DNA of 64,000 nucleotides from Diploptera punctata. Taxonomy: Eukaryota > Arthropoda > Insecta > Blattodea > Blaberidae. Below are positions 44,746-55,729 of this stretch, piece by piece. The notes under the pieces were generated by a model. The model searched no databases, had not been told where the DNA came from, and saw only the letters and a program-made list of their open reading frames with translations. Both the position numbers and the translations under genes were made by a program. The stretch is from NCBI GenBank assembly GCA_030220185.1, contig JASPKZ010002337.1, forward strand, positions 398,501 through 462,500, read 5' to 3'. The first letter of the stretch is position 1; every line of letters begins with the position of its first letter.

Positions 44746-45278
44746 TAGCTAATATCCGGCATGTGCTGCTACGCCTAAATAAATGAAATGCTTTATGTTT
44801 AGGTGAATAACTAAAAATAAAAATAATAAATTTATATGGTAATTATTTTGACATATACCGTGCTGATTACTCGGTGTTGCATCAGAATCTACTTATCCCG
44901 ATTTTCTTGGCATCATTGGGCTGAAAGACAAAAATGGTTATTATGAGTTATCCGTAAAAGATAGCCATAAGCTGTCACGGCTTTTTTGTAGACTTTTCTA
45001 GATATTCAATTCTGTATAGGCTATATTAATTTGATGTATATGTTCTGGTTTAGACACCGTGCGTAAGCCATTTTAGAGTCGAAAAAAGCTACGTTTTTAG
45101 TGCACCGTTGTCCCTTTTTTAGCTCGGGCCCTATAGTATGCAGGGTAACCTATTATATACGTTAAATGTCTAAGACTAATCCTCTAAATGATGGAAAAAT
45201 CCCATTCAAATCAGTCAAGTAGTTTCTGTGTCCATAAAGGACAGACAGACTCTCACTCATTTTTTTATATAGACGATT
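44746..45278 (+). repeat. 'CCCGGC' repeat, near full copy
   Basis: It opens TAGCTAATATCCGGCATGTG and closes AAATCAGTCAAGTAGTTTC and GGACAGACAGACTCTCAC. Pairs with 100-590. Confidence 0.7.
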
Positions 45279-45661
45279 GTTTAAGGTAGGGCAAAATGTG
45301 AAAGAAAAACATATTTTTTTTATTTTTTCATAATTAAATAGTCTGTTCTTTTCTGAATATTTCTGTATATGATTTTTTACTGAAATCCAATTATAAGTGC
45401 GTTAATTATTTTTTTAAAAACAATTGACAGCTGTTAGACTGTAATATCATTATAGGCTACTTTAAAACTTGTTTTCTCGAATGTGAAAATTTTCGAACAT
45501 TTGCTCCATTATCTCAGGAACTATTAGAGATATTTACATGACCTTTTCACAGGCAGTAAACCTAATTGTACTAAAGCTATGGAACCACAATCATGATGAT
45601 CTCTTGTATAGATCCTCACTTATGATTTTTTGAAAGTTATGTTTTTAAAAAAAAGAGACTT

Positions 45662-45962
45662 ACTTACTTACTCACTGGCACTATCGAACCCGGAGGTTCA
45701 TGGCCGCACGGACATAAGCTCTCCATACATCCCTATCCTGAGCTAATGCTTTCCAATCATTCCCTGTATAATCTACTTCCCTCAAATCATAGTTAATGTT
45801 ATTCTCCCACCTCATTCTCGGTCTACCAACTGGGCGTTTTCCCTCTAGCTTTCTTACAAGAAGCTTCCATGCAAGTCTTTCATTCCCCATACGTGCAACA
45901 TGTCCTGCCCATCGCAGTCTACGAGACTTAACTGTTCTTATTATATCTGGCTTCCTGTAATA
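45662..45962 (-). pseudogene. RTE-A LINE, 3' end only
   Basis: The - strand reads RKPDIIRTVKSRRLRWAGHV, GNERLAWKLLVRKLEGKRP, GRPRMRWENNINYDL and ends AAMNLRVR in one open frame, with tail GTGAGTAAGTAAGT. This is one of the best preserved 3' ends. Confidence 0.9.
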
Positions 45963-46855
45963 GTGTAAAAAATTATATATGACATCAATATTTAGATACA
46001 AGTTTGACTGAGGTTCAATGATCTTTACAAGCCTTATTTAATATACTGTAAAAATTTCATTACAATCCATGTAGTAGTTTCGGAGAAAATGGGTCTCACA
46101 TTAATATGTTTTAACATTGATGGGATCGGGCCTAACATCTAACCTTAAACCATAAATTGGCAATATATCCTACAGGATATAACAATTGATTTAATTTATT
46201 TAATATTTTAAATGAAACAGAAGAAAATAAACTAATAGAAGTAACTTAAATGTGTGTCGAATTACTTATTATACCTAATAATAACAATTATAGTTGAATT
46301 CGCTTTCACTACGGTCCGTCACATTAAAATAATTGACACAAGAAATTAGTGACATGCAAATTTAAGGGCTAAGGAAATATTTAGTGAGTTTTTAAACTGT
46401 TTTAAATCGGGCGAAGTTGCTGCGTGACGGACTTTTGTTTAAGTTAGTGTAATCCAAGTGTTCTTCCTTCCCCACAAACGATGGCTCTTCCAGCTCCATA
46501 AAGTGGCAATGTTAAAATGGCAGAGTAAGAAAGGAAAGAGTTTTATGCATCACGCAGCTTATCTATTTTTCAAGGGTTCAAGTTCGGAAGTTATTTAAAT
46601 GTGATACCCAACACATTTATCACAAGGAAACGTAAAGAACTGGCTGTTTGGTTCAAATACTTGGGTTGAATGTAAACTACACCAGTTGCAACATAAGTTT
46701 TATAGACGAAAATAAAGATCACATACAATTTTAAGAATACATTAAGTTAACAGTATAATATTAATAAATTAAATTAAAGGATTAGATATGAAATTAGTTT
46801 ATGCTACCAGCCCTTCGTTACATAGCATCCTCTGAAATCCTAAAGATAAGGTTGA
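45963..46855. other. No recognised feature
   Basis: AT-rich sequence. The last 60 bases may already belong to the Penelope-like element that follows. Confidence 0.4.
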
Positions 46856-47385
46856 CTTTTAAAAACAAATCCGGTATTCATGAGATCGGGTGTAAAAACT
46901 GCGATAAGAAATATGTTGGGTAAACAAGAATATCTATTTTAACCAGATTTAAGGAACATATTGCCCATTTTCGGTTGAATACAATTGACAAATCTGGTAT
47001 TGATCAACATATTTCTAATTATGGCCATGCTATTGATAAAAGTAATCTCAGACTGGTTAGATCGGTCATTAATTTCCAATTCGTTGATGTCCTTCAAAGT
47101 TTAGAAATTTATAAAAATAAAGATAAAATTGTGAAAAATTACAGCGGCCATATTCCTCATTTCTTTAATTATAAGAGAAGAGGATTAGATTTATGTTGTC
47201 ACAAAGTAATTTAAAATTATTAATTACGTAATTTGACATAGTTGACATTTTAATTGTTATTTTGTTTACCTATTTTAGTTTGTTCTCTTTAGTGAATACA
47301 GTAATCAGTCTTGAAAATGATCGCTATTGAAACTAGTTGACTCTCTTAAATTTTTATTTGGGTTTTTATTGACTATGTATAATAC
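46856..47385 (+). pseudogene. Penelope-like element: GIY-YIG domain and 3' end
   Basis: The frame 46861-47214 reads SGIHEIGCKNCDKKYVG, a TAA where glutamine is expected, then TRFKEHIAHFRLNTIDKSGI and DQHISNYGHAI. GIH replaces GIY. The endonuclease would be inactive. Downstream, CTTGAAAATGATCGC and GAAACTAGTTGAC (47307-47345) match the arm of the palindrome at 38150, which ties that palindrome to Penelope-like 3' ends. It lies just upstream of the host exon acceptor at 47415. Confidence 0.85.
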
Positions 47386-47415
47386 ATTAAGTTGTTTTCT
47401 TTTTTCTGCTTACAG

Positions 47416-47530
47416 AATATCTGAAGCACACATCATGTTATAAAAAAGTGTCACGTGATTGGGATTTATGCGCCAATAGATTTCTAGAACGAGTCAACAG
47501 ATCACACACAAAAGCCTTTGACATTTGCTG
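47416..47530 (+). CDS. Host gene exon: cysteine-rich, probably secreted protein (exon B)
   Basis: A 115-base internal exon between TTCTGCTTACAG and TGCTG|GTAAGT. Its first two bases complete the codon left by 25156. The peptide reads EYLKHTSCYKKVSRDWDLCA, then NRFLERVNRSHTKAFDIC, and ends two bases into another Cys or Trp codon. Together the exons give CFDNY..C...YLCDDPSF..EYLKH..CY..V..DW..CA..F. The spacing of cysteines and the YLKH-x-x-C motif fit a disulphide-rich extracellular domain of the DUF19 style. Function is unknown; the next exon is not visible. Confidence 0.8.
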
Positions 47531-47599
47531 GTAAGTTGAATATCATATAAAGCTAATACAATGTTGTAAATAAGATGGTCTGCATACACTCCTCTAAAT

Positions 47600-48150
47600 A
47601 GTATATTACGATGCGAAGTTTGGAAGTGGTTGTTTACAAAAGTGAGGAAATGTTTAAAAACCGAGCGATAGCGAGGTTTTTAATTTCCGAGATTCTCTAA
47701 AACACTTCTCAAACGTGCGTTGTACATTTTTTTTTTTTTGCGCGACGGTGTTTTCAAAATAGTAAATAATAGTAAAATAATAGCATCTTTGTTGGATATA
47801 TTTGCGTTCATTATAAACAACTGACTAACGTTAAAATGAGGGCAATGTTTATTAGTTGAGACTGCAGCAGGCCATGACACCAATCATTCATAAAATGTTT
47901 AAAAAAAGTTCAGTTAATTTAAAATGCAGTGATTTGTTTCATGTAATGTACATTAACACCACCTTTTGGATATATTTTTGTATATACATTGTACGTGGTA
48001 TTCATAAAGGGCAGTGGTTTTACTTCCCGCACGTGGTTTGCTATATGTAATATTACAGTATAGTTATTTAGATTGACAACCCCGAAATGTAGGAAGTTGA
48101 AATCTCAATCATAGTCGCCATTGCTGTAAGTACGACAAAACGCACTATCG
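47600..48150 (+). repeat. Repeat G, compact copy
   Basis: It opens AGTATATTACGATGCGAAG and contains AAAAACCGAGCGATAGCG, GCGCGACGGTGTTTTC, TTGAGACTGCAGCAGGCCAT and ends AAAACGCACTATCGCGC. It lacks interior sequence present at 36740-37840. Confidence 0.65.
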
Positions 48151-48211
48151 CGCAAAAAGTGGTTTACAGTGCAAATATAAAGGGATAGGCTTATATAAAT
48201 CATAAAATTGA

Positions 48212-48212
48212 A

Positions 48213-48288
<76 letters not shown>

Positions 48289-48373
48289 GGGAAGACCAAG
48301 AAAGCGTTGGACTGAACAGATGTGAGAACGGAACAGGCAAAGACCTAATCCGTGAAGGATGATGATGATGATT

Positions 48374-48428
<55 letters not shown>

Positions 48429-48452
48429 GAAGAAGAAGAAGAAGAAGAAGAA
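48212..48452. repeat. (TAA)n and (GAA)n microsatellites enclosing a LINE tail
   Basis: TAA runs at 48212-48288 and 48378-48427 and an AGA run at 48428-48451 enclose 48289-48376, whose + strand reads GRPRKRWTEQM then ERNRQRPNP: an RTE-like 3' end with an ATG-repeat tail. Confidence 0.75.
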
Positions 48453-48484
48453 TGACAATAATAATAGTGGCATTTGTTGTTAAT

Positions 48485-49105
48485 TTTTGTTATAATACAA
48501 AAAATTAATATCCTCAACTAGTGTCTGACTCGGGATCAAGTCGAGGGATAAGATGAGATGAAACTCCCTATATAGAGGTATGTGAATGACAAGGGTGCCG
48601 GCAGACCACGTCTGACGCATCATCACGGGGGCAGATGAATGAAATGAAACGAAATGGATGAGATGAGTATGGAGAAATGTGAAATGAAATTGTGGCAGGA
48701 GAAAATGTGTGGTCCTAGGTTCTAAGGAGTCCATTTGCCCCGGATAACTTTGAGTTGTGAGCTTTATTAATGAATGGGTATGGCGTATGTAACTGTACAC
48801 AGCAAGTATCATGGTTCTGCAGCTGGGAATGTTAGGGAAGGAAAAAGCCTTAAGAATCCGAAGTTCGTCCTCTAAATTTATTGTTTTGAATTAGTTACGG
48901 GGTAAGATACTTTGATTAATAACGCCGCTAAGGCGGTATTTTGGGATTATTTCAGCATTTGCTCGTGTACCAAAGGAAACGGCAGAAAACACTGGTCGAA
49001 ATGGTCGGTCCGGAAACCTAGTCAAATTTGACTTCGTTTAGTCGACGGACGGCCATAAGAAGACACGCAACATCTAATCTTCATTTTCCAAAAGAAAATA
49101 ATACA
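48485..49105. other. Unclassified sequence
   Basis: GGTGCCGGCAGACCACG and CATCATCACGGGGGC are GC-rich islands suggestive of a dispersed repeat, with no second copy here. No gene seen. Confidence 0.35.
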
Positions 49106-49109
49106 TTTA

Positions 49110-50280
49110 CAATGTGTGAAAAAAAATAAAGGGCCAAATTTTACAACATGTGACATGACTTTTTTAAATTACTTCATTAACTCCTGTCAAATTTTATTCT
49201 TAGCGTTTCATTCTTCATATTATTTCCCACCATTTACAATGATTTTTTCATATTTTTTAACGATTATTTCAATATATATTTTTCCCTCCATAGAGTCTTT
49301 ACCTTGTCGTGGTGGAGTGGCTTGCGTGCTTAAATGATCCCGAGAGCTATGCCGGCGGCAGCTTTGCTGCCGATAGGGTTACCCATGCCGGACTGGTCGA
49401 AAGTGATAAGCCAGACGAAAAAAGTACCTTGGTCGAAAGAGTGACGATCATTCACCGTAAAAATACAAGCGTCAAGAAATGCGGACATGGGTTCAACTGG
49501 GTCAAATAGTCCCCCATTCTGTTCTCCGGGCGGGGACTACTTCAGGGAACCCATGCCAAAGGCTCAAACACAGGGACATGTTCCTAGGAACATGGAATGT
49601 TAGGACTTTACACAATAGCGGGGCGCTAGAGGTATTAACTCATGAATTAGATAAATCTAATTCTAAAGGGTAAACGGCAAGATTTTATAATCGTAAATGT
49701 ACATGCTTCCACAGAAGATAAAGATAAAACGCCCAGTTGGTAGGCCAAGAATGAGGTGGGAGAATAACATTAACTATGATTTGAGGGAAGTAGATTATAC
49801 AGAGGATGATTGGAAAACATTGGCTCAGGATAGGGATATATGGAGAGCTTATGTCCGCGCGGCCATGAACCTATGGGTTCGATAGTGCCAGTGAGTTAGT
49901 TAGTTAGTTATATATTTTTAACATTTTTTTAACTACATGAAGACGTGGCAGCCATATTGATTTTAACGAATATTTTGTGTTCTAGTGCAGCCAAAATATA
50001 GTCTCTATTAATTAACTTACACTAAATAAAATCAGCGTGCATTCTTTCACAGGTTAGAGTACTTAAATTGGTTAGGTTAGCTGTTAGGGTGGTTTTTCAG
50101 AGTTACAGTACTTAAATTGCATTACGTTGGTTTTAGGGAGGTTGGCAACGCGATTTCAAATATCGTGTATATGTTGGCTGCATCCCGTGATTCCTTACTG
50201 TAAACCGCATCGCGTCTGTTGGCGCATGCGCATGGTTTATGGTTGGAAGTTAGAACAATTTTTCTCGTCACATGTTGTGA
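49110..50280 (-). repeat. Repeat K, copy 3, split by an RTE-A insertion
   Basis: 49110-49283 (CTCCTGTCAAATTTTATTC, CCCACCATTTACAATG) is the reverse complement of the K 3' part. 49920-50280 (GAAGACGTGGCAGCCATATT, CAACGCGATTTCAAATATCG) is its 5' part. The RTE-A derivative lies between them. Confidence 0.75.
49284..49908 (+). mobile_element. RTE-A, both ends present, internally deleted
   Basis: A 625-base insertion flanked by TATATATTTTT at 49273-49283 and 49909-49919. It keeps the 5' UTR (CTTTACCTTGTCGTGGTGGA, GTACCTTGGTCGAAAGAGTG) and the endonuclease start (MFLGTWNVRTLHNSGALEVL). After a stop it jumps at about 49728 to the last 50 codons (KRPVGRPRMRWENNINYDLR) and the 3' tail GTTAGTTAGTTA. 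Almost all endonuclease and RT is gone. It defines the true 5' end of RTE-A. Confidence 0.85.
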
Positions 50281-50281
50281 A

Positions 50282-50775
50282 GTATTTCCAAAAAAATAAA
50301 TTCTGTAATTTTTAAATATATATTAAATTTGATTGTTGAGATTTTTTATATGTTCAATTTGTTTTTTTGCACTTTACTTCGCACTTTCACTTTTTTCTGA
50401 TGTGTTGAATATCCGGGAATCAAATTCGGACCATCAACAGAACGCATGGTCTCTATCGACATGGGAAGAAACTAGAAATTGGTGTATTCATTTAATCCGG
50501 AATGGACGACAGTCCGATGTTTTGTTGGGAGAGCAGAATCGTGTAGTTTTGAACAATTCATGATTCTCTAGGGCGGTTTACCCTGGAGTCATACTATGAT
50601 AAATAATTCAAAATGGACAAGTGTAGTCCACAGATGTCTCTGTTTATAATTCATTCCTGTGCACTACGCTCTGCGTAGTTCATTGTTCTTAATACAGCTA
50701 AACAATTATATCCCATCATCACTGCTTTCACATATTTAATAACAGATTAGGATTCATTTTGTAATAATAATAATA
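50282..50775. other. No recognised feature
   Basis: One short frame (50333-50563) has no family signature; no repeat partner seen. Confidence 0.4.
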
Positions 50776-50779
50776 AAAC

Positions 50780-50965
50780 TTACAGACTGAATAATTAAAT
50801 AGAGAAACGATTGGAAAGAACATATTGATAGAATGCCAGAAGAAAGATTTCCAAAATTATTGCTAAATTATAAAACCGCACGGAAAGAGAAATGTTGGAC
50901 GCCCACGCAGAAAATGGTCTGAACAATTTTAACAATTCTAGCTTTCATGAAACCGGAACGAGCCC
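50780..50965 (+). pseudogene. RTE-like LINE, 3' end
   Basis: Sister of 29515-29725: NDWKEHIDRMPEERFPKLLL and, after a one-base shift, KRNVGRPRRKW. It runs into a (TAA)n at 50974-51028. Confidence 0.8.
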
Positions 50966-50969
50966 TGGA

Positions 50970-50973
<4 letters not shown>

Positions 50974-51023
<50 letters not shown>

Positions 51024-51028
51024 TATAT
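50974..51028. repeat. (TAA)n/(TA)n microsatellite
   Basis: A TAA run turning to TA, following a LINE 3' end. Confidence 0.85.
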
Positions 51029-51047
51029 ATATGTATATTTTTTATGT

Positions 51048-51470
51048 TTTTCTAGCTAATACCCGGCATGCGTTGCTTCGCCTAAATAAATGAAATATTG
51101 AAGGTTGATCAAATTGTACGGTATATGCTGAGACGAACCAAACATGGTGCTTGCTAGTCAGTTTTTAATTTCGGATTGCAGGTAAACCTCCACTTCTAAT
51201 TGTCGGATTTCGTTCATTTTTGGTTAATATTGACCTCGGCTTATTTTAATTGGATATACTGCGTTTCTTTGAGAAGCATCGAAAAATGTGACCGCTAGAG
51301 CGATTTTTAAATTTTCACTTCAGGTAAACTCCTACACCTTATGGTTTTAGAGGGTACAATTGTGAATCTAAACCATCCAGGGACCCACTCTAACAACACA
51401 AAAAATTTCATCAAAATCGGTACAGTCTTTTAACAGGAGTTCAGTGACATACACACGTACAGAACAATTA
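51048..51470 (+). repeat. 'CCCGGC' repeat, near full copy
   Basis: CTAATACCCGGCATGCGTTG to AAATTTCATCAAAATCGGTA and GTGACATACACACGTACAG. The 3' wording resembles 3' ends of widespread arthropod retro-repeats. Confidence 0.7.
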
Positions 51471-51509
51471 TGTATACAGTATATAGATTAGGAATATTTC
51501 ACGCTATAG

Positions 51510-51733
51510 TGGTTCTCCTTCAACGCAAAGTCATTTTTCGCCAGATGTTCCTGTATAAAGCATCTTCTTCACTCAAATCTCTAGCTTCCATACTCCTCCT
51601 CACTCTATCTATCCAACCTTCTCTAGGTCTCCCTCTTCCACTTCTTCCATTAGCTTTCCAATCAAGTATCTTCTTTGGTATTCTAGCTTCTTTCATTCTT
51701 ATGAGGTATCCATACAATTTTAAACATTTTTTT
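51510..51733 (-). pseudogene. RTE-like LINE (RTE-D), 3' end
   Basis: The - strand frame reads YGYLIRMKEARIPKKILDWK, SGRGRPREGWIDRVRR and ends IWRKMTLR. GRGRP-x-x-GW is an RTE tail distinct from RTE-A, B, C and E. Confidence 0.8.
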
Positions 51734-51735
51734 CT

Positions 51736-52808
51736 AATATATCATCATCATCATCATCATGAACAAAATTCGTTTCAGGCCATGTGGCCTGTACGGTAAA
51801 CCTAGCGAAGATGGTCTTGATCTTTCCACCGATGTTTTGGTCTTCCTTGGTCCCCTATGTCCAGTTGGGGTATATTGGAATGCCAATTTTGGAAGTCTAT
51901 TTCTTGCCATTCTTCTCAGATGATTTTTCCATTCTTGTTGGTATCTTTGGATATCTTCATTTAAACTTGCTACTTCAAGTTTTCCTCTGATAGTAGTGTT
52001 CCTTTGGTGATCCAGTCTATTAACTCCTAACAATGATCGTAAGAAGCGCATTTGGCTTACTTGAAGTTTATGAGAGTTTCTTTTATTTAAAATCCAAATT
52101 TCACTTCCGTATTTTAGAGCAGCTTTTGATGTGACGTTATGTAATCTTAGTTTTGTCTCTGTCCTCATCTGTTTACCAAAATGTCTTCGTATTACCCCAT
52201 TCATTTTATTATATTTTTGTAATTTTGAATCAATGTCACTCTTATACTCTGCAAATACACTTCCTAAGTAAGAGAAATCTGACACTTGTTCTATAATTTT
52301 TCCATCAATCTCAATTTTCACCCGTTGTATGTTTTTTCCACACATTGCCATTGTTTTGGATTTTGATGTGGAAATTTTCATATTATATTTGCTGGCAATT
52401 TTGAATAATTGATATGCTGCTATTTGTAAGCTATCTTCGGAATCTGATAATATTATTTGATCATCAGAATATAATATTGTTTGAATTATTTTATTCCTAG
52501 TTATTGAAATTCCACTGGTTACTTTTTGTTTCCATTCTTGCACTATTCTGTTAATATATATATTAAATAAGAGTGGAGATAGTCCACATCCTTGTCGAAC
52601 ACCTTTGCCTGTGTTTATGTGTTCTGTTATTTCTCCATCTGGTAATTTAATTTTGATTTTAGAATTTTGATATAAGCTTTGTATGGCTCGTATTAATGTG
52701 AGTGTATATGTTCTTCATGCAGTATCTGCCAAAGTTTATCTCGGTTTACATTATCATATGCCTTTTCATAATCTATAAATAGTATGTACAGTGGGAGATT
52801 AAATTCTC

Positions 52809-52812
<4 letters not shown>
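51736..52812 (-). pseudogene. RTE-C LINE, 5'-truncated
   Basis: From the 5' side: REFNLPLYILFIDYEKAYDN, a frameshift, then GVRQGCGLSPLLFNIYI, YSDDQIILSDSEDS (A-to-S change in the catalytic box), SDFSYLGSVF, ALKYGSEIWIL and WKNHLRRM. It ends with a shifted GPRKTKT. The tail is (ATG)n. The long frame 52543-51734 is largely intact. Confidence 0.85.

Positions 52813-52814
<2 letters not shown>

Positions 52815-52848
<34 letters not shown>
52815..52848. repeat. (TA)n microsatellite
   Basis: Pure TA run at the 5' edge of RTE-C. Confidence 0.85.
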
Positions 52849-52851
<3 letters not shown>

Positions 52852-52929
52852 TTTTAACATGCATAATTTCCCCTATAGTGCTGTTTATTACTTTATCCCG
52901 TCTTGAAATTGCAATATTTTTTATATATA

Positions 52930-53645
52930 ATTCTAACTGATTGCCTCTACCGAACCCGTAGGCTCATTGCCGCGCTGCTGCTTTCCAATCATGTCCTGTA
53001 TAATCAAGTTTCCTCAAATCATGGTGAATATTATTATCCCACCTCATTATTGCTCTATCAACTGGGCGTTTTCCCTCTGTTTTTTTTCTACAAAAAGTTT
53101 CCATGCCACTCTTTCATTCCCCATTCGTACTACATGTCCTGCCCATCGCAGTCTGTGAGACCTAACTATGGCTATTATATCTGGTTTCGTATAAAGATCA
53201 AGTAGCTCACTGTTATGAAGTCTCCTCCATTCACCTGCCTGTTCATCTCTCTTTGGTCCAAAAAAATTCGAAAGTACTTTATTCTCAAATACTTGTAATC
53301 CTTTCTCCTGCCTTAAAGTAGAGTCCAAGTTTCCCATCCATATAATATAATTGGGAGAATAAAGGTTTTATATATCTTCAGTTTAACGTGTTTTCAGAGA
53401 AGTTGGGACCACAAGAGTTCCTGTAGTGTATAGTAGCGTGCATTTCCAGAATTGAGTCTATGTTTAATTTGTTTGTGCATCTCATTCCTATTTGTAATTA
53501 TTGTTCCCAGGTATTTGAATTCAGCTACTTCTTCAAAATTTCCCTCATTTGTCATTAACTGTCCATTTCCATTATATAATGTATTTCTATGTGTGAACAT
53601 ATATTTTGTTTTAATGACTTTTACTTCACATAGCGGCACTAGGAC
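52930..53645 (-). pseudogene. RTE-A LINE, 3' fragment
   Basis: The - strand has TLYNGNGQLMTNEGNFEEVA, EFKYLGTIITNRNEMHKQIK and, after breaks, RSHRLRWAGHVVRMGNERVA. A segment of the GRPR tail is lost. The tail repeat is absent. Confidence 0.85.
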
Positions 53646-53669
53646 ATTTTATATTCCAGCTTTCAGGTA

Positions 53670-53825
53670 ATATAATAGATATTATCTTTTTGATATTTTT
53701 TTTTTGTTTAGTATGTAATATTAGAGTTCATTGTTATTGTTATATTCTGATGTAATATATGTTTGTCCTGGTGAGTGGAAGAGAAGGCCACATGGCCTTA
53801 ACTCCACCAGGCTAAATAAATAAAT
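53670..53825 (+). repeat. CR1-like LINE 3' UTR
   Basis: GTCCTGGTGAGTGGAAGAGA, AGGCCACATGGCCTT (hairpin) and an AAATAAATAAATCTAAATCT tail match 13171-13230 in inverted orientation. Confidence 0.65.
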
Positions 53826-53999
53826 CTAAATCTAAATTCCCACTTGTATTGGTCGTTGTTCACCGACTTTTACAGAATACATTTTTCGTTTTATTTGAAT
53901 GGAATATACTGAATACCTTTGCGGAACATAAAAAATTACGGCCGCTAGAGCAATTTTTTAATCACCTTATTTTATATAATTTTATCATTATCATCGTCT

Positions 54000-54415
54000 T
54001 AAGGCACGACAACTTCATAGGTGAAAGTTGTGGCCTTCTCAATAATCCTCCTCCATGCAAATCTGCCTCTTGCTATATTCAAGTTAGTCACTTTCACTTT
54101 CTTTGGATCATTCCATTGTGTCATCCTCCCATCTGATCTTCCGTCTTCAAACTTCCATTAAGAAGTTCCTTAACCAATCTCCGATCACCCATTCTTATTA
54201 ACTATCCCAGCCAACCAATTATTCTGTGTGATATTATATGGTTTACTATATTCTGTGTGATTTTTTATTAACTTGTTTAGTTCGTTATTTGATGTCATTC
54301 TCCAACAGTTTCATTTCCTTTATTTGTTCCAAGTGTTCGTCTTAGAGTTTTCCTTTCAAAAATTGATAATTTCTTATATCATGGTTTTTATATTTTCAAT
54401 TATTTCAAGGGCCCC
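54000..54415 (-). pseudogene. LINE C-terminal fragment, family unclear
   Basis: The - strand has RMGDRRLVKELLNGSLKTED and TKVSNLNIARGRFAWRRIIE-like text in shifting frames. This is the RM-x-D-x-R...K pattern of RTE/CR1 tails, strongly decayed. Confidence 0.4.
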
Positions 54416-54714
54416 ATTAGGACGAGCATGCTGTATTTGAGAACACAGACTTGTAAATGAGCATTACTTTAGAAAGGTATGCTCAGTGTGACGTCTACAA
54501 ATCTCGGCTCAAGGGAATGTATCATGTTGTGAGAACACAATACAGTTAAGTTGTATCAAGCGGATCGGGAAACATGGACTGGAAATTCTGCCAAGAGATC
54601 CCTTACAAGCTAACAATGACACCTCCTTGGCTACATTCTGCATTCTCAAATTATACAGAGTGTAACAAAACTGAACGGAAAAAAATTCCGGAATCAATTC
54701 TCATAATAACGACA

Positions 54715-55300
54715 AACCTTGGCTCACTCATTCACTGGCTGTATCGGAAACTTAGGTTTATTGCCGCGCTCTCCATACATCCCTATCCTGAGGTAATGTT
54801 TTTCAATCGTCCCCTGTATAATATTCTTCCTTCAAATCATGGATAATGTGATTCTCCAACCACATTCTTGATCTACCAACTGGACGTTTTCCCTCTGGTT
54901 TTCTTACAAGAAGCTTCCATATAACTCTTCATCTCCCTCATGTGCCGCATGTTCTGCCCATCGCAATCTATGTGACTTAACTGTTCTTATTATATCTGAC
55001 TTCCTATACACATCATGTAGCTCACTATTATGTAGTTTTCTCCATTCACCTGTCTGTTCATTTCTTTTTGGTCCAATTTTTTTTCTAAGAAATTTATTCT
55101 CAAATACTCAATCTTCTTTCCTCCTTAAAGTAAGAGTCCATGTTTGGCATCCATATAATATAACTGGTAGAATAAATGTTTATATATTTTCAGTTTAATG
55201 TTTTTTTAAAGGAGTTGGGACGAAAAGAGTCTCTGTAATGCATAATACCACGCATTTCCAGAATTGAGCCCATGTTTAATTTCTTTGTGCATCTCATTCC
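54715..55300 (-). pseudogene. RTE-A LINE, 3' fragment
   Basis: It matches 11395-12010 and 52930-53400: GTCCCCTGTATAATATTCTT, ACGTTTTCCCTCTGGTTTTC and TGTCTGTTCATTTCTTTTTG. Several indels. Confidence 0.8.
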
Positions 55301-55304
55301 TCAT

Positions 55305-55470
55305 CATCATCATAGTACATTCACGAATTTAGGTCATTTGTTGACCTGTTTTGGCCTCAAGAGAAACACCAACCAGAAATCTTTTGAGTGGACGTCCTGG
55401 TCTTCTTCTTCTTCTTCTTCTTCTTCCTGCAGGTTGATATCTTAACATTTGTTTGGATATCCTGTGATTA
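55305..55470 (-). pseudogene. RTE-like LINE, 3' tail
   Basis: A CTT run inside GGACGTCCTGG..CTGCAGGTTG on the + strand corresponds to a GRP-type tail, followed on - by an ATG repeat. Confidence 0.45.
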
Positions 55471-55729
55471 TTATTATTCCCAGATACACTCCTTGGCTAC
55501 ATTCTGCATTTATATATTATACAGGGGGCAACAAAACTCAAACGCAAAATTTCAGTAATTAATTCCTCATATCGAGATAACAAAAGATGTATATTACAAC
55601 ATGGGTCCGGAAATGTATAATTACATTATTATTAATTTTATGAATGCTAGTAAACCACTGCAAACAGACATAATATTAAACTTTTCAGCATTCTGTAATT
55701 TAATTAATTTAACAGATTGTAAACGTATA

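Larger units (their letters stand above)
25157..47415 (+). other. Host gene intron, 22.3 kb, transposon-filled
   Basis: GT at 25157 and AG at 47414-47415, preceded by TTTTTTCTGCTTACAG, are consistent splice borders, and the reading phase is kept across them (1+2). The interval holds the best RTE-A copy 144 bases from the donor, and Penelope remnants up to about 30 bases from the acceptor. Confidence 0.7.

Noticed and set aside
48105..48517. Poly-isoleucine, poly-serine and poly-leucine frames
   Set aside because: They are translations of TAA/GAA microsatellites.
49309..49509. 66-codon frame (MVEWLACLNDPESY..) as a gene
   Set aside because: It lies in the RTE-A 5' UTR; the copy at 60.8 kb has a different frame ending, so it is not conserved as protein.
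52903..53205. 100-codon + strand frame
   Set aside because: Antisense to the RTE-A fragment at 52930-53645.
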